Positions 34,930-46,899 of a DNA stretch of 64,000 bases are shown here, one piece after another; the stretch's first letter is position 1, and every line of letters starts with the position of its first letter. The notes beneath the pieces are model-generated. The model ran no database searches. It was not told where the DNA came from and worked only from the letters and a program-made list of their open reading frames with translations. The stretch is from NCBI GenBank assembly GCA_021397835.1, contig JAJFZO010000396.1:558001-622000 (forward strand), in the 5' to 3' direction. This stretch comes from Moringa oleifera (taxonomy: Eukaryota; Streptophyta; Magnoliopsida; Brassicales; Moringaceae). The position numbers and the translations under genes were made by a program.

Positions 34930-37900
34930 CTGTTTCAAGACAATATCAAGTGACAACACAAGAATCAGTGGCAGGTTACTCCAAGCCTCAATTTACAGAC
35001 AAGAATTTAAGTCAAATTCAGGTTTTACTGCATTTTCTCCTCTTTCTTAGCATGGTGATGGGCCTCTAAATCAAGGGCCTCACCCTCCAATTCATGTATA
35101 CTGTAGAAAGAAGAAAGAGCATAAGTGTATAATGGGAAATGAGCTGAGAAACGCAGCAGAAGAGGTTGTTATGGGTGGCTCTAACAAAATGGACACTTGG
35201 TAGCAAAAAACTGGGGAAGAGGATGCTGCAATCATGGAAGGGAACGGGAATTTGAAGGGAATGGAGGGCAGTGCAGGGGTTCTGGGATATCTTGGGTGAA
35301 TTGGGGTGGCTGTACCCACTGGACAGACATAGCATTGTGCTTATCTGATTATCTCTATTTTCTTTTGTTTTACTTTAATACTGTTTCAGCATTCTATATT
35401 ATAATACAGTACTTAGAGCTTCTTCCTAGTTATTTTCCCTCTAATACTGTTGAATTCAAAACATATCAATTTGGCATCAGAGCTCCCGATCTCAGGAAGC
35501 CTCTAGATCATATTGACACGCATGGAGAATCATATAGAAAATGTGGAGCGCAAGGTTGATGGGATGCAGGCTCCTATTCAGGAAGCTATCAGTCCGTAAA
35601 TAGAAGAGATGATGAGGACAATGAAAGAGAGATTTGAGGCAGCTGTGAGGAATGTGCGGGTGGAGATGGAAGGGGACAGTGGCAACAGAGGTAGGGGAAA
35701 CCGGGGAAATGGACTCAGTGGCAAAGAGAAGTTAAAAATGGAGGAAAGGTTGAAATAGGTAGAGGTGCCATACTTCAAGGGTGATGATTCATATGGATGG
35801 TCTTACAAAGTGGAGAGATATTTTGAGATCAATCGAATCCCCGATGTAGAGAAGGTAGAGGGAAAGCCTTGAACTAGTTCCAATGGTGGGAACCTCGAAT
35901 GCTGGCTGTGACATGGCTAGTATTCCGTCAAGCACTATTGGTCTGTTTTCAATTGGTCTTATTGAAGAATCCATATGGAATGTTGATGGGGTCTAAAACA
36001 AAGAAGCTCCATCATGGAGTACGGGGAGCAATTCGAGCTTCTTTCTCCTCCATTGTGTTTCCTGGAAGAAGACAGAATGGGCATTTATGAATGGGCTGAA
36101 AGATGAAGTGAAGGTTGAGGTAAGGATGATGAGTTCAAGGGATCTGCATACATTGATGGCATTAGCTAAGAAGGTGGACGACAAAAATAAGGTGTTAGGT
36201 CGTCCGTTTGAGTCCTCAAGCAAAAGGTCTCGGCCTAATATCCTTAGGCTTACTTTAACAGGAAGATGGGCTAGAGTTTAGGACAACCTAGGAAGATAAA
36301 GGGGACTGGTTATACCCGATTTTGGGTCTAGACAACAAGCGCTTACTTGAAATAACTGAGGAAGAGCTGACGGCTCCAATACTAGAAGCAATCAAGCCAA
36401 CCTAAGAGAAGGAAGTGTTGTGAGTAGTGATAGAAGAGGTTCCAAGTTTAAGAAATTAACAGAGGAAGAAAAAACTGGTAAGAGGAGAAGGGCTCTATTT
36501 TTGCTATTATGGAAGGTATTATCCAGGTCACATTTATCGCAACAAGCAGCTGCACGTGATCTTATTGGATGAAAATGAAGAAAGGGATGAGGAGCAACTG
36601 AAGATGTTGGAAGAGGTAGAGGTTGAAGATGAACTGAACATGCAACCAACTTGAGCAGCATTGCAGGAATGACTTCCAAGAATTCTTTGAAGCTTTGGGG
36701 AATAATTAAAGGGAAGTGGGTAATCATACTAGTAGACTCAAGGGCCTCCCATAATTTCTCATCTCCTAGCTCAGTACATGAGCTCGAAATCCCTATTGAG
36801 ACAATGAGAGGATACTTTGTCGCAGTCAGGGGTAGGCAATGCATGGGCAATAAGGGGTGTATAGGGGAGTAGAATTACAGCTGCCTAATTTGAAAGTTAT
36901 TCGAGATTTCTTCTTGTTTGATCTTGTGGGGGGTGGATGTTATATTAGAGTATGAATGGTTCCGAAAGTTTACTGTAGATCTAAGCCAACATTTGTTTCA
37001 GATATAAGAGAATGAGAAGGTGACAGAGATAAAAAAACTCAACATTTTCATGAACTGTGGCCTCATTAAAGGTAATGATGAAAGAAATGTGTAATGAACC
37101 TGAAGCTTATTATGTGGAGCTAGGTATAATGACTGTGATAGGACGAGATGAGTCAATTGCTCCAGAGAACATGAAAAATTACTAGAGGAGTATAAAGATA
37201 GGTTTACGGAGGCTTCATAGAGGGAGTGCAACTATACTAATGTGTTGAAAAAAAAGAGCCCAAATCCCTAACTTTCAACCCTATAGAAACCCTCATTGCC
37301 ACAAAGATGAAATCGAGAAGTTTATGCAAGATATGCACTCGCTATGAGATTGATAAGGCCAAGTACAAATCCAAATTCCAATCCACTTATTTTGGTTAAG
37401 AAGAAAATGGAAATTGGCATTTCTTGTGGATTATAGGGCATTTAACAATGTCACCATCCTTAACAAATTTACCATTTCAATGATTGAAGAATTTTTAAAT
37501 GAGTTGGGTGGGGCAACCATATTCGCTAAGCTAGATTTGAAATCTGGGTACCATCAAATCTACATGAGGGAAGAGGACATTCACAAAATTGCTTTTCGGA
37601 CGCATGGACGTTACAGATACTTGATAATACCTTTCAAACTTATTAATGCCCTTTCTACATTTCAAGAATTATGAATAAATATTTCATACCTTATTCGCAA
37701 AAATATATTCTAGTCTTTTTTAATGATATATTGGTGTATAGCTTGGATTTATCCTCCCATTTGACTCATTTGCGGTTGGTATTTCAATTACACAGAGATC
37801 ACAAATTATTGGTTAATTATCAAAATTGTAGTTTTGGAGTTCAACCATTGGAATACCTTGGACACATCATCTCAGTTGAAAGAATTAACGCTAATCCACA

Positions 37901-40900
37901 TAAGGTAGAAGTCATGAAGAAGTGGCCACTTCCTAAAGACATAAGAAACTTAAAAGGAGTTTTTAGAGCTTGATAGGATATTACCGATGTTTTGTCCAGA
38001 AATATGGCACCATTGCTAAACCTTTAACTCAACTTTTGAAGAAAAAAAAAAAACTGTAGTGGTCAATCAAGGCTCAGGATGCTTTCGAGAGGCTTAAGGT
38101 TACTTCGAAAGAACTCCTCAACATTAGCCATGCCTAACTTTAATTTGCCTTTTGAAATAGAAACAAATGCTTCAGAATTGGCCTTGGGCCCGTCCTTATG
38201 CAACAAGAAAGGCCCCTAGCATTCATCAACCAAGCACTTTGGAAAGTTTGTGTATGAAACGTAGTTGATGGTCATAGATTTTGAAGTCAAAAAATGAAGG
38301 CAATATTTGCTGGGGAATCATTTTATTATTAGAATATATTTAAAAAGTTTAGAATTTTTGTTAAAGAAACAGATACTAGCTAGTGACATCTAAACTGGGT
38401 CATTAAATTACTTGGTTTCGATTCTGAATTCAACATAAACTGGGTTTTGAAAAAAGAGTTGATATTTTATCTTAGGTCGTAGAGTGTAATGATATATCCA
38501 TGATCACTAATTCAAATGTGATTTATTTAACTAAGAGAATTATTGGAGGATGATCAATTAAAGTTGCTTATGCAAGAGCTGTTGCAAAACCCTAAATCAC
38601 ATACCCTCAATATTTTATTTCAAAAAGGTGCTTTTGCTTCAAGAGAAGGTTAGTTTAACACAATAAATTAGCACGTATTCCACTGCTTTTGAAGGAATTT
38701 CATGCTTGACCATGGGGAGGCCTTTCAAGGGTGACCACAACCTTCAAAAGTTTACCCATAGTTTTCTATTAGAGTGGCATGAGGAGGGATATAAAGAAGT
38801 ATGTAGTAAGATGTGCTACTCGTCAACAAAATAAGTTCCAAGTTCTCAAGTCGATGGCTTGCTGCAGACATTGCCTATTCCTAATCATGTGTAGGAAGAT
38901 GTTTCAATGGATTTCATTAGGGGACTACCTAAGGCCAATAGAGCATATTGCATTATGATAGTTTTAGATTGTTTGAGAAAATATACCCATTTCATTTCAC
39001 TATGGCATCCTTATACTTCTAAGGAAGTAACTCAAAATTTTCTAAAAGAGATAGTTAGGTTGCATGCCAAACACGATAGTTTTTGACAGAGACTGTATCT
39101 TCTTCAATCTGTTTTAGGAGTTGTTTCGGCTTTTAGGTACCAAGTTAAGATTTAGCTCGCCTTATCACTAGCAAACCGATGGACAAACGGAGATGACTAA
39201 TAAGACAATTGAAACCTACTTACGATGTTTTGCAAATGATCACTCTAATCAATAGGTGACTTGGGCTGAATTGTGGTCCAATTTCTGGTACAACGCTTTT
39301 GTCAATATGAGTCCTTTTTAAGGCCTTGTATGGCTATGACCCTTCGTCTATACTTCATTTTTGCAAAGAAAGTACTATTGTGGTTAAGGTAGATCATACG
39401 TTGATGATGAGAGACAGTATCTTGGCCGAGTTAAAACTAAATTTATTGAAGGCTCAACAACAAATGAAAGAACAAGCCAATAAAGGAAGAAGAGAGGTAG
39501 AATTTCAAGTAGGAGTCATGGTTTATTTGAAGGCTCAGCAATATAAACTCAAAACTTTAGCTCAAAGGACTAGTGAAAAGCTAAGTCCACAATTTTATGG
39601 TACAATTAAGGTGTTGGACAAGGTGGGTGCAATGGCTTACAAGCTGCAACTCCCACATTTCTCTCGATTACACCCTATTTTTCATGTGTCGTAGCTTAAA
39701 AGAGCCCTTTTGCTAATCTTACTTGTCAACAGCTTCCAACCTATTTATTCGAAGAATGGGAGTTACAAGTTTTCTTGAAAAAGTTTTGGATACTTGCAAA
39801 CTATTGAATGGCCATACTGAGGTCTTCATAAAATGGACTAGTCTTCTTGACCATGATAATACTTGGGAGGAGTTTCAGCTAATCAAGCCCACCTTTCTAG
39901 GTTTTCACCTGGAGGACAAGGTGCACCTCATTGGTTGGGTTAGGGTATTGATAGCCCTTTAAATCAAGGGCCTCAGCCTCCATCTCATGTATACCTTACA
40001 AAGGAGAAAGGGCACAAGGGTATGATGGGAAACGAGTTGGAAAGTACAGTGGAAGAGGTTGTTGTGGGTGGCTCTAATAGAATGAACACTTTGGCAACGG
40101 GAAACTGGTGAAGAGGATGTTGCAATCATGGAAGAGAACGAGAATATGAAGGGAATGGAGGGTGGTGCAGGGGTTATGGGACCACTGGGTGAATTGGAGT
40201 CGTTGTAGCCATTAGGCAGAGATTGCATTCTGCTTCTCTGATAGTCTTTATTTTCTTTTGTTTTACTTCAATATTGTTTCTGCATTCTATATTATAATAT
40301 AGTACTTGGACCTTCCTCATTATTTTCCTTCTAATACTATTGAATTCGGAACCTATCACATGGCCTTTATTTTTTTCAGCAGGTTTCTTTTTGTTGTCTT
40401 TTCTTTTTTTCAATCGAGGTATGGGAACAAAGAAGGAGGAGAAGGAAAATCCGACTGGCACATGAGGGACGAGCCTTCGGCTTGCTTATAGGGTTTCTTT
40501 GACAGGTTTCTTAGAATGACCTTTCCAAAGCATTATTTCATATAAATCAAAATTTTGGGTAACTAACTCTGTTTATTTTTGTTTTTCTTATAAAGAAAAT
40601 GTTATTCCCAAAAAAGGGATTGCTACCTATGCAATGTGATGACTGTTTACAACAAATTTTGAACCTCTTAAGGTCTACTTCATTTATAAAAACTTGTCCA
40701 TGTCCATTAAAACAAGAATTTCTGACTAGACAAACAATTAATCCCAGTAAAAAGATAGTGAACCTTCCTCATCATCAAAGCTCTTCCTCTCATTCCAAAC
40801 CACTCAAATAATAGACAAGAATTAAACTTTGCTGCTCTCTTCACTTCCTTCAAGGCATGTAAAGCAATGCATGCTTAATTGTCCTTAGTATTGAGCCAAA

Positions 40901-43900
40901 CTACAGCCAAAGGATACTACTAATAGAGAGCATTTATAACCCAAAGCAGGGCGGCCACCTGCCTTCCAAATAGCTTTCCCCGGGAAATTAATCCTGTCTT
41001 CCATAACATGGTCTCACTTCAGGAATTAAGAATAAGACTACAGTAAAAGCATCTCCCTTCTTAAGACTCCATCCAACCATATAATCCAACACTAGGTCCA
41101 CCTTTATACAAGTTCTTGAAGGAGTTATTAAAACCATTATTTTAATTTTTTTCTTTTTTAATTTTTTTCTGAAAGAGCTATTGACATAATCTCCAGTCTT
41201 GCACAATATGGACAAACGGTATCCCCAAAACCATCTCTGTACTGACATAGAGACAAAAAATAACTATGGCAACCTTTTGCTATGGAATTAAGGTCGACAA
41301 ATTCCCCTAAATCTTTGGCATGAGAAGCACAACTCATTCGGAATTTCCTCCTGCTAGCAGGATAGTCAGTCACTTCAATCCTTGAAATAACAGAATTTGT
41401 AGAGAGGTATGCAACACCAACCTTTGTGTTTGTAATCCTTTTTTCTGGTCTGGTGCAACCAACAACCATTGGCTTAGATCAACCAATAGCAAAAGAAGAA
41501 AATAATTTACCATCTCCCTAGTAAATTATGTCATTACAAAGAAAACATAAGACTGATAAACAAATATGAGAGACAGAATAGCCATCTGCATTTTCAAGCA
41601 CTAATTTAGGTTCTTATTTAATTTTTAAATTTTTTTTCCTGTGGCACAGATGGAAAATAGTAAACCAAGACTATATAAGGTAATTTAACTCAACTAGGCC
41701 TGCTTCAAACTAATTGCATGAAGAATATAATGAATTCTAAATGATGAGAGAAAGAAACCAATCTCCCTCCCCCTCTTTCTACCACTAGCCAAAGAGTAAG
41801 AAAGAAAATATGAGAGAGAGGGAACAGAAAGATAAAGAGATAAATTGAAACCAAGGTGGGTAGTTCACTTACACAGAATTTCCCCTTATGCTCGGTCAAA
41901 ATGTACCCCTCATCCTTGTACAGATTAAATAGAGCGAAGGCATCCTCCTTGCTGTAGATAACATCACTAAGCTTCGATCCCAATTGTAGCCTATTCACAA
42001 TATCAGCTGCTGCACCCTTAGCTTCTAAAGATAATGTAGTTTGCTGTGCCTAAAAATAAAAATTGTCCACAGTAAGAACCAACCAATGCTATTCAAATTA
42101 ATACAACCACATGTTTATCAGCCCCATGCAATACCTCAGTTTTTTATTTTGTCTCTCTCCAATATTGAAAGGCCAATTACGAATTTTCATAGCATGAATA
42201 TAATCCTCAAAGACCAATTTATTGCCTAGGTGCTCTACATTCTTTTGGATTGAAATGAGAAGAATGTGGGGATTCAGAGTGGTGCTTCATGCCATATGAT
42301 CATAAATGACCAGGCTCCCATCCACCCTCAATAAATTAGAAAGAATCAAGAACCTGAAACCATGGATGGGCAGCAACAGAAATGCAGGCTTACATTCTCA
42401 ATAAGCAAGTAGCAGAGATGATGAGAGCTTCTCCAATTGCACAGAAAGGGTAGTTCAAGCATATTATGGATCATCCAAGCAGAGATTTACTCTAGGGACC
42501 TTCTTCCAGATTAACCAATACTATTACATAAAAATAATTGTTTGTACAGATGCTATCTTGGCTGAAAAATGTCAACGAGAATTTTACAGCATAAACTAAA
42601 ATAGATATTACACGAAATTGGTTCTAACAAGCTACTACAGTAGTCCAAGTTTGGCTAGGATTGGATTCAAAACATTGACAAGCACCTCGAGTGTAAAATT
42701 GGGAGTGGAGAACGAATTTCCTAATTGATATCACTTTCAACAGCTAACAAACCACAGTCAATTCCCACTTACTGATGCCTTAATTATATGCATTAATTTA
42801 CACACATGCTACCTAACTGTACATATCAAATAACATCAAGAAAGACAAACAAGCTCATGAGCCAAAATCCACAACATAAAAGCTTAAGCTTGAGAACCAA
42901 ATGAATCTACTATCGGTCTTAATATGGTTTGTCCAGAAATGAACAGAACTAAATCAAGCTTCTTCTGGAACCAAGCCTAAATCACTTTCATAGAAGTTCA
43001 ATGATTGCAGCCCCTACTACTTCACAGAATTATGGACAAACATGACTCACCTTGTCTGCAGACCTTATATGCATACATGGTATAGCTGGAAAAAGTGGCT
43101 CCTCATCATTGACCTCTTTGACAGAAGGTGCTTGGCCACTAAGGAGATACTCACTAAAAACCAAACCTGCCAATACAATCAAGAAACACTTTGTTCCATT
43201 ATACGACAATTGGAGATCCCTGGGACAACAAAATTGACAACAATAATCACAATAATGATGTTAGTGATCATGATGTCAACAGCCTTTTTGATTTGTGCCT
43301 TGGAAGCCTTTGGCTTTTCCAGCTATGTTGAAATACTCCCTGCTTGCAGTGATGTTGGCTGTACATACTACATGGTCTAATATCTTGCAAACATAAAAAT
43401 GTTGAAAGATAGAAAGAGAGAATGAAAAGTTTATTGCAACCTCATAAAGACAGAATTTAAGTATACCCTGGGTTTGAGATGAAGCATGTCATAGAGAAAT
43501 AAAAATCGGGACTATTTTAACTGATGTATTAAGTTCCCATGTTTAAGTTAGGATTTAGGTAATAAATCCTACAATGGACTAAAGTCTTATTCAAATAGAA
43601 ATTTTAATTTCATTTTTATTTTAGCATTTTTATTACATCTATAAATAAATAATTCCCCATCAACTGAAAAAGTAAAGTTGTAACATGCTGTTCTTTTTAG
43701 AAGTTGTCTTCCATTTATGCCTGACTGCAGACCCAACAGAACCAAATGTAATAGCTTACAAGCTTAGGTTTGGGTTCCTACATCAGATTGTTGGCAATTA
43801 AATTATAAAGACATACACTGTGGCAAACATTTAGGTTAAATTGCTACCAGAACCAATTGACTACCTTACTGCTCAAGCAATTAAGTGACAACTGTAGATG

Positions 43901-46211
43901 TGGGTGCTTGTGACCTGCCCAACGATAAATCTATCTTCTCAGTTTCTTGCCTCTCATCTACCATAAGAAAGAACCAAGACAGTACTAAGTAAAGAACATC
44001 ACAATGATAAACTGGAAACAGACTGAACAGAGAACTTACTTGCACGATACGGATTTAAAGTCCGTAATTGGATAGACTGATATGACTTGAGATTGCAGAA
44101 CATATGGATCCATGTCACCACACAAAATGAAGCAAGTGCAAGAGCCGTAGAGGAACCAATACCATTAGCCAGTGCTATTCCAAGCATGATTCCAATAGAC
44201 TTGCTCACCATTCCTTGAGCTTCACCCTTTGCAATGACCTAGAATGAGGAACTCCTGTCAGAGCAAGTAAACTGTATACCAAAGTAGATCCATATCAAAT
44301 AAATGAAGGAGAAATGAAAGTCGGAACATGTCTAAATCAGCACAAGAGACAAGTCATTTGCACATCAAGTACCATTTCCCTTTCCACTGAAGGAAGTAAG
44401 AGGCTTTCATGCTTTCAGGAGAAGCAGTTTCAAGTGAAAACCTATCTATCATAGCTAACCAAGAGGAACTACAGGTCGCACCTCAGCAAAGTTTCTTTGA
44501 GCAGCAAAACCAGCATAAAAGCAGCTCCTGGTAGCAGCCTGTGAGTTGATGAGTGTCACTTGCAGAAGTAATTATTCATCACTATAGCAAATAAACAATA
44601 ACCAGAACAATGGAACATGATGACTATCCAATAGATTGATCTTATGCTAGGAAACAAGACACAAACACCAGCCACAGAAACAGGATCAGATTACTTTAAC
44701 CTGCGTGTCATGTATAGAATCTTAAATGCAGGAAAAAATATTTGCCTTTCGCCATCGTCATAGTATTTAAAAAAAAAAAAAAAAATTCATCAAGTGACAC
44801 TTGCCCTCCCTTTTGTACTACCTTTCTTGAGTTCCTCATTTTAGACAATAAAACATAAGAGTAGCAAATATAACAATATTTGAATGTTAAAACTGACTTT
44901 CTAAGGAGGAACAAATACACCCTTTTTTACATTTTCAAAGACAAATATAGGATATGATCGCAGATACATTCTTCCAAGAGAAGTAAGATCTTGTTTTAAG
45001 TTGACAGCAGCATGATTGGCAATATAATTGGCAAAAGAATAAAGGGATGAGAATGTAGCAGTGACCTGAATCAGTGCAGCTGCGGAGCGGCCTGCTCCAG
45101 CAGCAGCACCAATCACTACAAAAAGATGAGGAAAAGCAGGAGTCAGCATCTCCATTCCGAAAGCAATATTCTCCAGAAGATCAGCAAAGAGCCTCCAGCC
45201 TTTAGGATTGACATCAAAGTGGCGACCATACTTGGACAGCATAATCTTGCTCAGATACCCAATTCCGTCTTTAAGCACCCAATTGATGGCAGCAGCCGTA
45301 GGGATAGCTCCTTTGCCCAATCCAACCGCATAAAGCAATGCCTACATATAATAAATCATATTTGAATAGCACTGACATAAACAAGGATATCAAAGTGACA
45401 GTCAAGGGGTTTGAAAGATTTTCTTAAGGGTGCGAACTACCTGGGTAGCAAGAACACCACTGATTTGGCTGGCAACGCCCTGGACGCCTCGCCAGAGAGA
45501 ATACTCCAAGTAATCTGAGGTGACACTGTGAGGAAATCCTTCGGGGAGCAGCAAATGCATGAGTAGGTGTCTGCATTGCGACCACAAATGGCGGAAAGAC
45601 AGCAAAGATGATAGTGTCAAGGAGGATGTTGGCTCAACAAATTCATCCTGGGAGAAATTAGGGATGAGTAAGGTCCGCTTGCTTCCCTTCACTTCCCATA
45701 CACCGTCTTCGGTGCCTCTATTACCCTGTTTGTTGTCAATGGGTGAACCATCAGTGCTCGTTGCTGCGGCTCTTCCAATAGCAATGGCCGAGGCTAATTG
45801 GAAGTTGAAGAAGCAACATAGAAGAGAGGAGAGGAACAAGCCAAATGCAGGAAAAGGAGTAGAAAAAGGGTCATCACCATTTCCATCACCATCAAATGGA
45901 TTGTTATCATTGTTGTTATTATGGGAGCCACCACCACCATGGTTATTGTGGTTGTTGTCACCATGGTCCCTGTCGACACTGCCAAGCAGCAAAGGAAACA
46001 AAGGCAAACCATTCACGACGCCAATCACTGTTCTGGCACTGGTGCTGGAAGCAGCAATTTGTTTGGCATAGGCAGCTGCCGCTGACGACGTGAGACCAAG
46101 TGGCAGGACAACAGGATGAAATCGACGAGAGCTCCTCCCGCACCCACTGAGGATATTGCAAGCGCTACCGCTGTAAAGAAAAGAGGGCTTGCAAGTGCAA
46201 CCGCACCCCAT
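34636..46211 (-). CDS. RUS1: RUS1-like protein (DUF647), chloroplast-targeted; frameshift in exon 6
   Basis: Seven exons: 46211-45441, 45341-45066, 44538-44482, 44238-44040, 43166-43051, 42050-41873 and 34929-34636, with GT-AG introns. The N-terminus is transit-peptide-like, then a Gly/Asn-rich linker (residues 80-112). DUF647 starts near 222 ([20 protein letters not shown]) and includes [22 protein letters not shown] and [18 protein letters not shown]. The last exon ends [15 protein letters not shown]...GLIARPL. RUS1 is a plant root UV-B-sensitive factor; identity with RUS1 rather than a paralogue is inferred from plastid-type N-terminus and JMJ32 linkage. Exon 6 has one extra base in AAA (41999-42001): the natural frame stops at 41993-41991 after 492 residues. 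Without it, 629 residues result. An alternative acceptor at 42026-42027 would restore frame. Intron 6 (6.9 kb) holds a Gypsy element. Confidence 0.85.
35056..35468 (+). repeat. 5' LTR of the Gypsy element
   Basis: It begins TGATGGGCCTC and ends ACATATCA. It resembles the 3' LTR at 39949-40358 along its length, but shares extra sites with the copy-1 LTR (30670-31040), for example GGATATCTTGGG and CTTAGAGCTTC, where the 3' LTR differs. Confidence 0.9.
35522..36660 (+). pseudogene. Gypsy gag, copy 2
   Basis: The frame starts [17 protein letters not shown] and continues with stops. The gag core is at 36080-36200 ([33 protein letters not shown]). Near 36490-36560 a degraded zinc knuckle-like [12 protein letters not shown] is followed by a Glu-rich linker. 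Not translatable as one protein. Confidence 0.7.
36651..36872 (+). pseudogene. Gypsy aspartic protease fragment
   Basis: The segment reads [19 protein letters not shown], the counterpart of the retroviral-type protease core (V-LIDSGASHNFIS). The catalytic triplet DSG is changed to DSR, so the enzyme would be inactive even if the frame were intact. Confidence 0.7.
37320..37975 (+). pseudogene. Gypsy reverse transcriptase, decayed
   Basis: Two adjoining frames (37414-37674 and 37671-37973) form the RT palm: [17 protein letters not shown], then [16 protein letters not shown] and [18 protein letters not shown], then [10 protein letters not shown], then [17 protein letters not shown]. The catalytic motif, normally FFDDILVYS, reads FFNDILVYS, so the first of the two metal-binding aspartates is lost. 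A stop separates the halves. RNase H follows near 38080-38300. Confidence 0.85.
38640..39694 (+). pseudogene. Gypsy integrase, decayed
   Basis: Remains of the H2C2 zinc region lie near 38690-38830 (LLLKEFHA, then CATRQQNKF). The core is broken near 38900-39250. The C-terminal part is open at 39326-39694, from [12 protein letters not shown] through [20 protein letters not shown] to [10 protein letters not shown], a conserved tail of Gypsy integrases. Confidence 0.75.
39695..39948 (+). pseudogene. Gypsy chromodomain
   Basis: After the integrase tail, the frame 39723-39962 includes [20 protein letters not shown], then DHDNTWEEF and [12 protein letters not shown]. This is the chromodomain of plant chromoviruses, which directs integration to particular chromatin. 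It runs into the 3' LTR at 39949. Confidence 0.8.
39949..40358 (+). repeat. 3' LTR of the Gypsy element
   Basis: It starts TGATAGCCCTTT and ends ACCTATCA, followed by the target duplication CATGG. Compared with the two other LTR copies it carries separate differences, such as GGACCACTGGG and CTTGGACCTTC. Confidence 0.9.
40364..41872. other. Rest of RUS1 intron 6
   Basis: No exon fits here: exon 6 (...GKFC) joins the last exon (VVLKE...) without missing residues. A 103-residue minus-strand frame at 41469-41158 has no recognised similarity and no coding signature, and is likely chance. T-rich stretches occur near 41150 and 41630. Confidence 0.55.
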
Positions 46212-46890
46212 TTGAATACCCCAACGTCGTCTCCTTATTCACAAAGCAGGCAAGACGGTAAGCAACAGGGCAAAGCTGTTTTGAGTTTTAGAATCTTCAA
46301 CACAGAGAAAGCCCCCATCTCAGACTCTCCTTACTTTCCCATGTTTAGGCTTTTGGGTGGCCACTGCCAAAACCTTTTGTGTTTACCTTTTCCTTTCTAA
46401 GCAATAGAGGTCATCGCGGGTGAGTATTTCAATCTTGGATAGTCAATTTAAAGTTGAGGTTACAGGTTTGAGTGATTTGAAATTTAAATAGTTAAGATTT
46501 GATATAGATTAAGTGAGGGTGTCATGGGCAATTTAATTATTTTTAATAAATTATAATTTAATTTTAATTTAATTTTTAAAATTTAAATTTAATGTCAACT
46601 CATATATAAACATTTTTAATATAATTTGTTTCATCAGCACCAAAATTTCATTCCCCAATAACAATAAAAACCACCGTTGCAAGAATTTACTTGGGTCAAG
46701 ATTGAAAAATATGTTCTATACTCTTATCACTATTGTAGGAAATTAAAATTATTATCATTATCAATAAACTCAAAAAAATTCTTAAAAATTATCAATTTCT
46801 GAATTTGAGCTTGATAATGATGAATCCCATAATTTTTTTTTATTTTTTGAAACAACAATTGATATCTTTTATCAACTTTTAAGGGTAATA
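46212..46890. other. RUS1 promoter region and AT-rich flank
   Basis: The first ~200 bp upstream of the RUS1 start are less AT-rich and should hold the 5' UTR and promoter. From about 46440 the DNA becomes strongly AT-rich. No reliable promoter motif can be named. Confidence 0.4.
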
Positions 46891-46899
46891 CTTAAGATG

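Larger units (their letters stand above)
35056..40358 (+). mobile_element. Ty3/Gypsy chromovirus, complete but decayed, in RUS1 intron 6
   Basis: The element is 5303 bp long, with a 413-bp 5' LTR (35056-35468), a 410-bp 3' LTR (39949-40358) and a 5-bp target duplication CATGG (35051-35055 and 40359-40363). A primer-binding site TGGCATCAGAGC (one change from initiator tRNA-Met) starts at 35472. The order gag, protease, RT, RNase H, integrase, chromodomain identifies a Gypsy chromovirus. All frames are broken. It is oriented opposite to RUS1. The LTRs differ at many sites, so the insertion is old. Confidence 0.9.

Noticed and set aside
41158..41469. 103-codon minus-strand frame as an extra RUS1 exon
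   Set aside because: Exon 6 and the last exon join without a gap in the family sequence, and this frame has no RUS similarity.
43042..43380. 112-codon plus-strand frame
   Set aside because: It covers RUS1 exon 5 in antisense and has no recognisable similarity.
45559..46161. Plus-strand and other-frame ORFs over RUS1 exon 1
   Set aside because: They arise from the GC-richer, repeat-like Asn/Gly linker of RUS1 exon 1.
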